Shown in pieces: positions 25,929 through 33,933 of a stretch of 36,094 bases of DNA (positions within the stretch are counted from its first letter, which is position 1; every line of letters starts with the position of its first letter). A program made the position numbers and the translations under genes. Origin of the DNA: Bog-159 sp049511415 (lineage in GTDB: Bacteria; Acidobacteriota; Terriglobia; Bryobacterales; Bryobacteraceae); the NCBI GenBank assembly GCA_049511415.1, contig JBEKYC010000071.1:1-36094 (forward strand), read 5' to 3'. The notes under the pieces were generated by a model. The model searched no databases and had not been told where the DNA came from. It saw only the letters and a list, made by a program, of their open reading frames with translations.

Positions 25929-27299
25929 ATGCCCGTCGAACGCGCCGCCGGCAATCCCACTTTTCAGGAATTGGTGCAGCAGCAGGTGGCCCTGCTCTCC
26001 ACCAAGGGCTGGTATCACAGCATTGAGTTGCCGGATGGGCAAGTCGTCCAGGGCATGATCGGTGTGGATGCCCTGAAAACGCGCCTCGCGGCCTTTCCCA
26101 TCCCCGCCGATCTCACCGGCAAACGCGTTCTCGATGTCGGCGCCTGGACCGGCTGGTGCAGCTTCGAAATGGAACGCCGCGGCGCCGCGGTGGTGGCCGT
26201 CGATTGCGTCGAGTTTGAAGAATTCCGCGAAGCGCACCGCATGCTCGGCTCGCGCGTGGATTATCGCATCCTGGATGTCGATGAGCTGACACCGGAGACG
26301 GTGGGCTTGTTCGACTACGTCCTGTTCTTCGGCGTTCTGTATCACCTGCGCAATCCACTGCTGGGCCTGGAGAAGATCTGCGCGCTCACGCGTGACACGG
26401 CATTTGTCGAGACGTTCGTCACGGATGACGGCACGGCGCCCTGCGCCATGGAGTTTTATGAGACCAACGAATTGGGCGGCCAGATCGATAACTGGTTCGG
26501 ACCCAGCGTGGCTTGTGCCGAGGCGCTGTGCCGGTCGGCCGGATTCGCGCGCGTCAATCGCGAATATGTGCACCCGGATCGCCGCGCCGGTTTCACCTGC
26601 CGGCGCCATTGGGAGGCGCCGCCGGAGAATCCCGCCGTACCTGCACCGCTGCTCTATTCCGCCGTCAACAATCGCACCAACGATATCGAATTCCACGCGG
26701 GCAAAGACGAATATATCTGCGTCTACTTTCGCAGCGTCGTGCCCGACCTGACGCGCGACCGCCTGCATGTGGAAATCGACGGATACGGCGCGCCCGTCCT
26801 AGTGCTCGTGAAGCTTCGCGATCAGGAATGGCAAGCCAACCTGCGCGTACCGCCGGGCCTGTCCGAAGGCAAGCACCAAGTCCGTCTCCGAACGTCCGAT
26901 AGCCGCTACAGCAACCAATTCCAAATCTGGAGGGCGGGCTTAAGCCCGCGCGGGGCTTCAGCCCCGCCGCCGTCCCTGAAAATCGACCAGCCGCCACCCG
27001 CAATCCACGAACTCCGCAACGGCATGACGGAATCCGAAATCTTCCACGGCCATCGCAACGAATATCTCTGCTGCCGTTTCCGCACACCCGAACCGGCTTT
27101 GGATCGCTCCGCCATCATCCTGGAAATCGACGAAGCCCAGCAGCCGGTCCTGTTCCTGACCGATCTCGGCGATGGCAACTGGCAAACGAATTCCCGTCTG
27201 CCGGACGGCCTGCCACCGGGTGCGCACCGCGTACGCGTCCGCACCGTACGCAGCCCTTTCAGCGAATCACAGACCATCCGCCTCGAATCGGATCCGTAA
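25929..27299 (+). CDS. class I SAM methyltransferase (DUF1698/CmoB-like) with two C-terminal beta-rich units, copy 2
   Basis: 456 residues, a tandem paralogue of the preceding gene; its ATG follows that gene's stop without a gap. The same blocks occur: GWYHSIELPDGQ, VLDVGAWTGWCSFEMERRGA (67-86; Asp to Thr in motif I relative to copy 1), DYVLFFGVLYHLRNPLLGLE and WFGPSVACAEALCRSAGF. The two C-terminal units are clearer here, each with (E/N)EYxCxxFR, a hydrophobic strand pair, and W(Q)xNxR(V/L)PxGL..GxHxVRxRT. A palindromic repeat has been inserted in frame between the two units (26934-26967) and is translated as about 15 Gly/Pro/Ala-rich residues. Because copy 1 lacks it, the linker probably tolerates length change. 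Confidence 0.75.
   Translation: MPVERAAGNPTFQELVQQQVALLSTKGWYHSIELPDGQVVQGMIGVDALKTRLAAFPIPADLTGKRVLDVGAWTGWCSFEMERRGAAVVAVDCVEFEEFREAHRMLGSRVDYRILDVDELTPETVGLFDYVLFFGVLYHLRNPLLGLEKICALTRDTAFVETFVTDDGTAPCAMEFYETNELGGQIDNWFGPSVACAEALCRSAGFARVNREYVHPDRRAGFTCRRHWEAPPENPAVPAPLLYSAVNNRTNDIEFHAGKDEYICVYFRSVVPDLTRDRLHVEIDGYGAPVLVLVKLRDQEWQANLRVPPGLSEGKHQVRLRTSDSRYSNQFQIWRAGLSPRGASAPPPSLKIDQPPPAIHELRNGMTESEIFHGHRNEYLCCRFRTPEPALDRSAIILEIDEAQQPVLFLTDLGDGNWQTNSRLPDGLPPGAHRVRVRTVRSPFSESQTIRLESDP
26934..26967. repeat. double palindrome (REP-like) inserted inside a coding sequence
   Basis: Two adjacent perfect palindromic arms: GCGGGCTTAAGCCCGC (26934-26949, an uninterrupted palindrome) and GCGGGGCTTCAGCCCCGC (26950-26967, 8-bp stem with a TC loop). 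This looks like the 'GGGCTTAAGCCC/GGGGCTTCAGCCCC' type of dispersed palindromic repeat that normally sits between genes. Here it lies in frame in the linker between two domains of the second methyltransferase. Confidence 0.75.
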
Positions 27300-27354
27300 G
27301 GATTTGTAAATTCCGGCTTTCGAGAAGGCCATCGGACGTACACTGAGGAGACTC

Positions 27355-27362
27355 GGAGGAGG
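27355..27362 (+). promoter_or_regulatory. strong Shine-Dalgarno site of the broken propeller gene
   Basis: GGAGGAGG lies 6 nt before an ATG at 27369. The ATG opens only ten codons before a stop, but the propeller protein resumes in another frame 30 nt later, so this marks the original start of the now broken gene. Confidence 0.55.
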
Positions 27363-27368
27363 TCCGCA

Positions 27369-28518
27369 ATGCCGCTTCTCGCCCGCCGGCGTCCGACATA
27401 ACCGCCAGCGGGACCGGATTTGGACCCAGCAAGACCGTCGACCTCTATTTCGATACCACGGAATTGGCGCTCGCTACAACCACTCCTGCCGGCGACTTCA
27501 CCGGCGTACGCCTGACGGTTCCCGCATCCGCCACCCCCGGCATCCATCCGATCACCGCGATTGGACAGCAGAGCGGCCGCGCCGCGCAAACGCAGTTCAT
27601 CGTACAGACCGACTGGCCGGGGTTCCATCGCGGACCGCAACACCACGGTTTCAACCCCACGGAGAATGTGCTCAGCGTGTCGAGCGCCGGCGGCCTTCAG
27701 GTGCGCTGGACGGCGGCTACCGGCGGCTTTGTGAATTCGTCACCCGCCGTAGCGAACGGGATCGTCTACACGGGTTCGGACGACAACAATCTCTACGCCT
27801 TCAACGCGGAAACCGGGCAACTGATTTGGACTGGCGTAGGGGCTTGCGGCGCTTCTTCGCCCGTGGTGGTGGACGGCGTGGTTTACTCCGGATCCTACGG
27901 GCTGCACGCCTTCGACGCCGTCACGGACCATGGGATCGTGTACACGGGCGACGTCGATTATAACGGCTTCGGCGCGTTCGATGCGGCTACCGGCAAACGC
28001 ATCTGGAGCGTGTTGGACAATCCCAACGCCCAGATTTGGTCTTCACCCGCCGTGAGCGATGGGCTGGTTTATGTGAGCGACAGCCAGCTTCTTTACGCCT
28101 ATGCGGCAACCACCGGAAAACTGGCTTGGACGGCAGCCACCGGAGGCCAGATCTTTTCGTCGCCGGCAGTGGAAAACGGAGTGGTTTTTGTTGGTTCGGG
28201 CGCTGGCCTCCATGCCCTCAATGCCGCCACCGGAGAGCCGTTGTGGACCGCCGCATCCGGCGACAACATCGAATCTTCACCGGTAGTTGCCGACGGGGTG
28301 GTCTACGTCGGGTCGTTCGGCACGAATATGCTTTACGCCTTCGACGCCGCGCCTATGACGGCAAGATATATGCTTTTGAGGCGTCCAGCGGCCAACTGCT
28401 CTGGAGCGCCGTGACGGGTTCGCAGGTGGCATCTTCGCCGGCCGTAGTCAACGGAATGGTCTATGTGGGATCGTACGACTATAATCTGTATGCCTTCGGC
28501 CTGCCCGCCCGTCCCTAA
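27369..28518 (+). pseudogene. IPT/PQQ-type beta-propeller protein, broken in three places
   Basis: The original start is marked by GGAGGAGG and the ATG at 27369, but that frame ends after ten codons. The protein resumes in another frame (ASDITASGTGFGPSKTVDLYFD), so the signal peptide is lost. An IPT-like domain is followed by a BamB-like propeller whose blades repeat SSPAVxNGxVYxGS..LYAF(D/N)AxTGxxxW. One blade is cut short at about 27920 (FDAVTDHGIVYTGD), as by deletion between repeats. At about 28345-28355 the frame changes again: LYAFDAA is joined out of frame to AYDGKIYAFEASSGQ, which continues to a stop at 28518. An intact member would be exported and bind PQQ or act as a scaffold. A shortened product from the TTG at 27464 seems unlikely to be useful. 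Confidence 0.65.
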
Positions 28519-28546
28519 TTCGCGAACAGAATCGATATCCAACGTT

Positions 28547-28555
28547 TTATCCACA
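28547..28555 (+). other. perfect DnaA-box sequence TTATCCACA (single)
   Basis: TTATCCACA matches the consensus DnaA box exactly. It is isolated: no second good box, A/T-rich unwinding region, dnaA or dnaN is close by, so this is not an origin on present evidence. It may titrate DnaA or be chance. Confidence 0.3.
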
Positions 28556-28641
28556 GGTAGTACAACGTACATTTGGAGCAACTCATTGAAAATGAGGATG
28601 ATAAAAGTTGAGGAAAACTGCTCTTTGAACCGGATATTCAT

Positions 28642-28671
28642 TTGACTGTAACAATCCGGATAGTGCATGAT
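28642..28671 (+). promoter_or_regulatory. possible promoter of the structured-RNA region
   Basis: TTGACT (28642-28647), an 18-nt spacer and CATGAT (28666-28671; 4 of 6) point into the hairpin-rich region that begins about 100 nt downstream. No ORF with a ribosome-binding site follows within several hundred bases, so a non-coding transcript is the natural product. Confidence 0.35.
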
Positions 28672-28764
28672 GAGTCTGGTTCCAAGAGGTCTGAGGAACA
28701 GCGAGCCGCTGAATGCTTAGCGAGCCGTGAGCGGTGATCTGGTATCAAGCCTAATAAAATAGAT

Positions 28765-29200
28765 TGATGCCGGGGAGCGAACGGCAATCGGGGGCGCTCG
28801 GAAGGCGAGCTTCCTGGCCGGGAATCGGATTGAACGCTTTGATCTGGATGGGTCCGAAAGGCCCTGAAGGGGAGTGGAGGTCCGAGGAACGGTTGGGAGT
28901 GCCGGGCGGGAGTCAGGCAACGGGATCGTGGCAGTGATCCTGCGTGAGCTGGGGCTAACCAGAGCACGCGGGGGAGCCGGGATTCGAACGGGCAGGACAA
29001 ACGACCGGTAGGGTGTTGAAGAAGCAGGTCGGGAGCTTCGACCTCGAAATGGTGGTCCGGAGACGGGCAGTCGTTTCGGGAGAGTGAAAGGCCGCTTCGA
29101 GACACCAGTTCCAGCCAGGAAAGCTGGCAGGCGTCCCTGGAAGCATTGATCCGTTGCCTTCGAAAGAAGGTGGCGGGGAGCCGAAAGGAAAACGCCCGGC
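28765..29200 (+). ncRNA. candidate large structured RNA upstream of fumarylacetoacetase
   Basis: This ORF-less stretch folds by eye into a series of local helices on the plus strand. They are GAGCG/CGCTC (28775/28795), GGAAG/CTTCC (28800-28814), a GAAA-capped helix (28850-28864), GGATC/GATCC (28923-28940), and a 9-bp helix with a symmetric AG/AG internal loop (GCGTG-AG-CTGG with CCAG-AG-CACGC, 28942-28969). Further on are TTCCA-GCCAG with CTGGC..TGGAA (29109-29142), CCTTC-GAAA-GAAGG (29157-29170) and GGCG/CGCC (29172-29196). Open frames antisense to it are Pro/Arg/Ser-rich and of a kind I recall as spurious annotations over repeated non-coding elements in several phyla. Candidate identities are a HEARO/omega-RNA-type element without its nuclease gene, a group II intron relic, or an undescribed family. 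The boundaries are approximate. Confidence 0.45.
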
Positions 29201-29250
29201 GATTCTGGTTGCAAAGCTCTGTGCCGTGTATGCCGGTGGAGAGTTTGGCT

Positions 29251-30561
29251 GTGAGATCGGGTCACTTGGAACCATTTTCTTTTTCAGACAGCCGTGCGCG
29301 CAGTTGGGTCGAATCCGCTAACGACCCTGCCACGGACTTCCCCATTCAAAACCTGCCGTTCGGCGTCTTCGAGGACGAACCCTGCTGCCCCATCGGCGTA
29401 GCGATCGGCGACTGCATCCTCGACCTGCACCGTTGCGCCGAAAAAGGACTCCTGCGCGGCTTGCCCGAGGAGACTATCCGGGCCTGCCGCGGCCCGGTCT
29501 TGAATCCGCTGATGTCCCTCGGCCGCTCGCATTGGTCGCCGTTGCGGGCACGCCTTGTCGAATGGCTGCGCGCCGGCAGCGAACATCGGCCGGCCGTGGA
29601 GCCGCTGCTGGTAGCCATGAACGATGTCGGCATGCGGCTCCCTGCGCTCATCAACGACTACACGGACTTCTACGCATCCATCCACCACGCCACCAACGTC
29701 GGCCGCCTGTTCCGGCCCGACAATCCCCTGCTGCCGAATTACAAATACGTGCCGATCGGCTATCACGGGCGCGCCTCGTCGATCATAGTAAGCGGCAGGA
29801 CTGTCCGTCGCCCCAGCGGACAATCGAAGGGCGCGGAAGCGGCAGCGCCGGTCTTCGGACCTAGCCGCATGCTGGATTACGAGCTCGAAGTCGGATTCTT
29901 CGTTGGTCCCCGTAACTACTTGAGCCAGCCGATTCCCATTACCGAAGCGGAAAATCACATCTTCGGACTCTGCCTGGTCAACGACTGGTCCGCGCGCGAC
30001 ATACAGGCTTGGGAATATCAGCCGCTGGGTCCATTTCTGGCCAAGAACTTCGCCACGACCATCTCGCCTTGGATCGTGACCCTGGAAGCGCTGGCGCCCT
30101 ATCGCGCGCCGGCGTACCCGCGGCCCGAGGGCGACCCCGATCCGCTGCCGTATCTGGACTCGCCCGAAGACCGGCAGCGCGGCGCGATCGACCTCACGCT
30201 GGAGGTCTATATCAAGTCCAAGCGGATGGACACGCCCATGCGGCTCAGCCAAGGTAACCTGAAAGATCTGTACTGGACGCCGGCGCAGTTACTGACGCAT
30301 CATGCCAGCAACGGCTGCAATTTGCAGCCAGGCGATCTGTTGGCCAGCGGCACGGTTTCGGGACCGCGGCCCGAGGCGCGCGGTTGCCTGCTGGAATTGA
30401 CCCGCCGCGGCGCCGAGCCGATCCAATTGCCTGGCGGCGAAACGCGCAAGTTTCTGGAAGACGGCGACGAGGTCATCTTCCGCGGTTACTGCCAGCGCGA
30501 AGGACTGCCGCGCATCGGCTTCGGCGAGTGCAGAGGTATCATTGTTGGTCGGGAGGGTTAG
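29251..30561 (+). CDS. fahA: fumarylacetoacetase
   Basis: 436 residues with the chosen start. Homology to fumarylacetoacetase begins at SWVESANDPATDFPIQNLPFGVF (codon at 29302) and runs to the end. It includes DYTDFYASIHHATNVGRLFRP (pattern), YHGRASSI, LDYELEVGFFVG, the NDWSARDIQAWEYQPLGPFLAKNF metal/active-site block and LLASGTVSGP. It hydrolyses fumarylacetoacetate to fumarate and acetoacetate, the last step of tyrosine catabolism. The start is unclear: no start codon lies in frame within 11 codons of the homology. A GTG at 29251 preceded by GGAG is chosen; ATG 29230 and TTG 29266 are alternatives. The sequence just upstream belongs to the structured-RNA-like element, which may have replaced the native start region. 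No other tyrosine-pathway genes are present. Confidence 0.9.
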   Translation: MRSGHLEPFSFSDSRARSWVESANDPATDFPIQNLPFGVFEDEPCCPIGVAIGDCILDLHRCAEKGLLRGLPEETIRACRGPVLNPLMSLGRSHWSPLRARLVEWLRAGSEHRPAVEPLLVAMNDVGMRLPALINDYTDFYASIHHATNVGRLFRPDNPLLPNYKYVPIGYHGRASSIIVSGRTVRRPSGQSKGAEAAAPVFGPSRMLDYELEVGFFVGPRNYLSQPIPITEAENHIFGLCLVNDWSARDIQAWEYQPLGPFLAKNFATTISPWIVTLEALAPYRAPAYPRPEGDPDPLPYLDSPEDRQRGAIDLTLEVYIKSKRMDTPMRLSQGNLKDLYWTPAQLLTHHASNGCNLQPGDLLASGTVSGPRPEARGCLLELTRRGAEPIQLPGGETRKFLEDGDEVIFRGYCQREGLPRIGFGECRGIIVGREG

Positions 30562-30562
30562 T

Positions 30563-31102
30563 ATGTGGCTGCTCGCAGTGTGCGGCATCGCCGAGGCGAT
30601 CTATGCCGCCACGAACCTCTTTATGCGCGGCGCCGATGGATCGCTGGTCCTGCGCACTTTCGTGGTACGAAGCACGGTCATGCACCTGGGTACGCTAGCG
30701 CTGATTGCGGGCGTGGCGGCCATCGCGGCTGGGCTTTGGAACTCCAGGGGTAAGTCGTGGCTCCTGGTGCTGAACGGCGCGGCGTTCAGCATACTGGGAC
30801 TGCTGCTGCGCTATTGGACGGGTCCACTGTCCTTCCGCTCGATCGCGCTGCTAATCGCGGTGATGGCGGTGAGCGCCGGCATCTTCGAATTCGGAACCGG
30901 CGGACGCCTTCTGCGTTTTGCCGGCATAGCCTCGGTGATATACGCACTGGCGCTGTTGTTCTTCGCGTTTCTCCCGGCGATTCCGAAAGACGCCGAAACG
31001 ACGTTCGTTTGGATGGGCTCGTATTTCGGTTTCAGCGCTCTGTGCATGCTGGGGCTGGCTTGGCCACAACGCGTATTGCCTGTCGTCCGATCTGCGGCTT
31101 AG
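30563..31102 (+). CDS. small multi-pass membrane protein (DUF308/HdeD-like)
   Basis: 179 residues, almost wholly made of about five or six hydrophobic helices: MWLLAVCGIAEAIYAATNLF, LGTLALIAGVAAIAAGLW, SWLLVLNGAAFSILGLLL, IALLIAVMAVSAGIFEFG, FAGIASVIYALALLFFAFL and FGFSALCMLGLAW. The short GxxxxxxG-rich helices resemble the HdeD/DUF308 group, but the match is by character only. A GGGAGG site lies 5-11 nt before the ATG, 1 nt after the fumarylacetoacetase stop, so the two are probably cotranscribed. Its stop overlaps the stop of the convergent STAND gene (shared bases 31099-31102). Confidence 0.6.
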   Translation: MWLLAVCGIAEAIYAATNLFMRGADGSLVLRTFVVRSTVMHLGTLALIAGVAAIAAGLWNSRGKSWLLVLNGAAFSILGLLLRYWTGPLSFRSIALLIAVMAVSAGIFEFGTGGRLLRFAGIASVIYALALLFFAFLPAIPKDAETTFVWMGSYFGFSALCMLGLAWPQRVLPVVRSAA

Positions 31103-33927
31103 TCGATCTCAACCTCCGGCATCGGTTCGCACTTGGATTCGTCGAAGGGCGGCAGTGTAGGTTCCGGTGCGCCGAGGGCGGCGAGATGCGCTTTGGCTTT
31201 TTCCAACCCCCAGTGATAGGCGAAGGGCGGGCCGTCGCACCAGGCTTGGGTGTAGGCTTCGGTGGCGGCTTGGATGGCGGCGGTGATGTTGCCGGCGTCG
31301 CGTTCGATTTGGGCGAGGACGTTGAGGGCGTCGGCGTGGAGGAGGCGGTAGGGGCCGCGTTCGGCGGGTTCCCAAACCTGATCGAGGAGTTCGCGGTTGC
31401 CCATGCCGGCCAGCGCGATGAGGGCGGGGAGTTCCTCTTCGGCGAGGTCCACCGCGCGGGCCCGGGTCAGAGCGAGGTGCAGGCGCTCGCCGGCCATGGC
31501 CAGGTCGCCGAGGGCCGACGCCGCTTCGCCTTGGAGGCGCGCCGCGCGGATGAAGTCGCGCTCGACGCGTTGGACGTAGGCCAGTTCCCACGCGCGGCCG
31601 GCGTACCGGCGCGCGGCGGCAGCGTCGCCGATCCACAGGGCACGCTGCGCCAGCCAGGCGTTGACGACCCCTTCGCTCTGCGGCTCACGCTCATCCGCAA
31701 AGATGTGCAAAGCCTTCTCTAGCGCGCGCTTGGAATGGGCGGCCGCCCCGCGCGCCGCCAGGGTAAGTCCCAGGAAGTAGAGGCCGACGCCCTCCTGGGG
31801 GCGCTCGCCCTGTTCGCGAGTGATGCCTAGCGCCCGGCGCGCCGCCGCCTCAGCTTCGCGCAGTTTGCCCGCGAGATGCAGGGAACCGGCGAGGTTGCCC
31901 AGGCCGGTGGCGAGGTTCTTGAGGCTGCCGGCAGCCTCCCAAAGATCGTTCTGCCGCCGAAAGAGAGGAATCGCGGCGCCCAGCCTCCCGCTGAACTGGT
32001 AGCCCTGGGCCAAGGCACTGAGCGTGTACGCCTGATCCGCGGTTTTGGCCAGCCGCGGCGGCCGGTCAATTCCATCGGGGAAGAGCGCCTCCAGCAACTC
32101 CACGCGCAGCCGGCTGGCGCTCAGGCGATACAGCGTGGCGTTGTCGAGGCGGTCGTAATACACATCGCAAGCGTCGTCGTATCGCCCCAGGCCGATCAGC
32201 GTATGGTAAAGCTCGATGGCCGGTGCCAGGTCGTCCAGGCTCTCCACCTTGTCCCATTCGATCGCCGGCATCGGCTGAAAGTGCGCCTGGAGCACCACGA
32301 AGACACCTTCCCTGCCGCCCTGGTCCAGCCCGGCCCAAACCACCCCACGTACGATGGGATGCAGGTCGTAACGGTTGCATCGCCGGTCCCAGCCCAGCAA
32401 GCCGCGATCCTCCAGGTCCGCGAAGGCGCGATCCAGCGCTCGGTCGTCACTTTTCAGAATGGCGGCCAGCGTGTCGTAGCCCACCGGCATCCGGAATGCT
32501 GCCAGCGTGTGGAGCGCCCTCCGGTCGAACTTGCTCAGCCCCCGCAGCGCAAACTCCAACACGTGGCCGCACGCCGCTTTCACGTTGGCCAGCGCCATCG
32601 GATCGAAACGCGGATGATCCCGCTGCCAGCGCTCGAAATCGCCGTTCGCTTTGCGGTCGCGCTTGATCTCGCCGGCCAGCGCCTGGATCACCAGCGGATG
32701 CTTTTCGAAGCTGCGGAAGACCGGCAGCAGCAAGTCCCGCGTTCCGCTGACGCCGAAGGCGCGCCACAGACTCAGCGCATCGTCATCGCTCAGCCCGCTC
32801 AACTCCCGCTTGCGGCAGCCGGGCAGCGGATCGCCGGTGTACTTGTCTTCCAGGTCCGCCGGATAGAGGCGCGTGCTGACGAGCACCCGCGCCGCGCGGC
32901 ACGCCGAGAGCTTGCGCAGGAACGCTCCGGCATGTGGGTCGATCGTCTTACGGAGCCGCACATCCGCTTCGTCATCTGGCCGCCGCGCGGCGTCCAGTCC
33001 GCCATAGGCGATCAGGATGCGCTCCAGCCCATCCAGCACCAGCAGGTACGGCTCGCGATCGAGCGCCGCCAGCAGCCGCTCCTCGCGCTCGTTGACCGGC
33101 GTCTTCTGCACTTCCTCGCGCGGCTGCTTCGTCACATACGCCAACGCGCGGATGACGAAGTTCTCGAAGGTCGCGTCGCTTTCGTAGAAGCTCCACCACA
33201 TGCGTCCGGCCAGCGGCTTCATCTCCAGTGGTGCGATGTTCTGGAACCAGTGCCAGGTCAGCGCGCTTTTGCCCATGCCGCCGATCGCCACCACGCTGAA
33301 GATCGGTTTGCCGCTCTTGGTCGCCCACTCGGTCAGTTCGTTCAACTCCGGCTGGCGTCCAATGAGACGACCGGTCTGCAACAGCGTGTACGGGTGCGCG
33401 ACGTAGACCTCGGGCGGCGTGGGGATGTCGCTCACGTAGTGAAACGACGGCGTCGGATTCGGCTCGCGCAGCCGTGATAGTGCATCAATCACGTCGCTGC
33501 GCAGACCTTCCACCGACTTGAAGAACTGCACTACCCGCTCGGCCTCCACGCGCGCTTTGAACGCCTTTAGCTTTTCGGCTCCCGTGCCCATCTCGACGTC
33601 TTCAATGCGGATGGGATGCTCCTTATCCATCACGAACATCAGCCGCGGAATGCCACGTTCCACGGCGCGGTTATACTCCATTTCCGTTATCGAAATGCCG
33701 TGACCCTTAGGAACGGTTCCGTAACGATGCGCCAGCACGCCGAGGTAGATGTCTGCCCCATCGACCATGCGCAGGGATGCCTCGATGGCGTCCTCATTGC
33801 TGGCTGGCTCGTGCTCCATCATGACCGGGAAGAAGCTCTGCCGCCAGCACGCATCCAGCACCACGCCGCGATGCTCCGGCAGATCGCGCGCCGTGCTGCT
33901 GAGCATGACTAACTTGCGTTCCGCCAT
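31099..33927 (-). CDS. DUF4062 - STAND/NB-ARC ATPase - TPR signalling protein
   Basis: 942 residues. The N-terminal DUF4062 domain (about 4-100: KLVMLSSTARDLPEHR, ADIYLGVLAHRYG, SITEMEYNRA, RLMFVMD) is a TIR/SEFIR-like fold. It is followed by an ATPase of the STAND class: GREP-like LIGRQPELNELTEW, Walker A AIGGMGKSA (Lys220), and Walker B YLLVLDGLERIL (294-305) with its Asp/Glu. A winged-helix region follows. From about 620 there are alpha-helical repeats of TPR type (NLATGLGNLAGSLHLAGKLREAEAAARRAL and relatives). STAND proteins oligomerise when the repeat domain senses a ligand; bacterial relatives include antiphage sensors. It is the last gene of a compact minus-strand row, 6 nt after tag. 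No nuclease or toxin domain other than DUF4062 is seen. Confidence 0.85.
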   Translation of the reverse strand: MAERKLVMLSSTARDLPEHRGVVLDACWRQSFFPVMMEHEPASNEDAIEASLRMVDGADIYLGVLAHRYGTVPKGHGISITEMEYNRAVERGIPRLMFVMDKEHPIRIEDVEMGTGAEKLKAFKARVEAERVVQFFKSVEGLRSDVIDALSRLREPNPTPSFHYVSDIPTPPEVYVAHPYTLLQTGRLIGRQPELNELTEWATKSGKPIFSVVAIGGMGKSALTWHWFQNIAPLEMKPLAGRMWWSFYESDATFENFVIRALAYVTKQPREEVQKTPVNEREERLLAALDREPYLLVLDGLERILIAYGGLDAARRPDDEADVRLRKTIDPHAGAFLRKLSACRAARVLVSTRLYPADLEDKYTGDPLPGCRKRELSGLSDDDALSLWRAFGVSGTRDLLLPVFRSFEKHPLVIQALAGEIKRDRKANGDFERWQRDHPRFDPMALANVKAACGHVLEFALRGLSKFDRRALHTLAAFRMPVGYDTLAAILKSDDRALDRAFADLEDRGLLGWDRRCNRYDLHPIVRGVVWAGLDQGGREGVFVVLQAHFQPMPAIEWDKVESLDDLAPAIELYHTLIGLGRYDDACDVYYDRLDNATLYRLSASRLRVELLEALFPDGIDRPPRLAKTADQAYTLSALAQGYQFSGRLGAAIPLFRRQNDLWEAAGSLKNLATGLGNLAGSLHLAGKLREAEAAARRALGITREQGERPQEGVGLYFLGLTLAARGAAAHSKRALEKALHIFADEREPQSEGVVNAWLAQRALWIGDAAAARRYAGRAWELAYVQRVERDFIRAARLQGEAASALGDLAMAGERLHLALTRARAVDLAEEELPALIALAGMGNRELLDQVWEPAERGPYRLLHADALNVLAQIERDAGNITAAIQAATEAYTQAWCDGPPFAYHWGLEKAKAHLAALGAPEPTLPPFDESKCEPMPEVEID

Positions 33928-33933
33928 CTTGTT

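Noticed and set aside
25710..26768. 352-codon open frame on the minus strand
   Set aside because: It is antisense to the two methyltransferases, whose motifs are unmistakable.
28547..28640. Replication origin
   Set aside because: Only one DnaA box is present and no replication genes are nearby.
28638..29275. Pro/Arg/Ser-rich open frames on the minus strand
   Set aside because: The composition is not protein-like and the opposite strand folds into regular hairpins; treated as antisense to a structured RNA.
31876..33477. 533-codon open frame on the plus strand
   Set aside because: It is antisense to the STAND gene, Arg/Gln/Pro-rich, with no motif.
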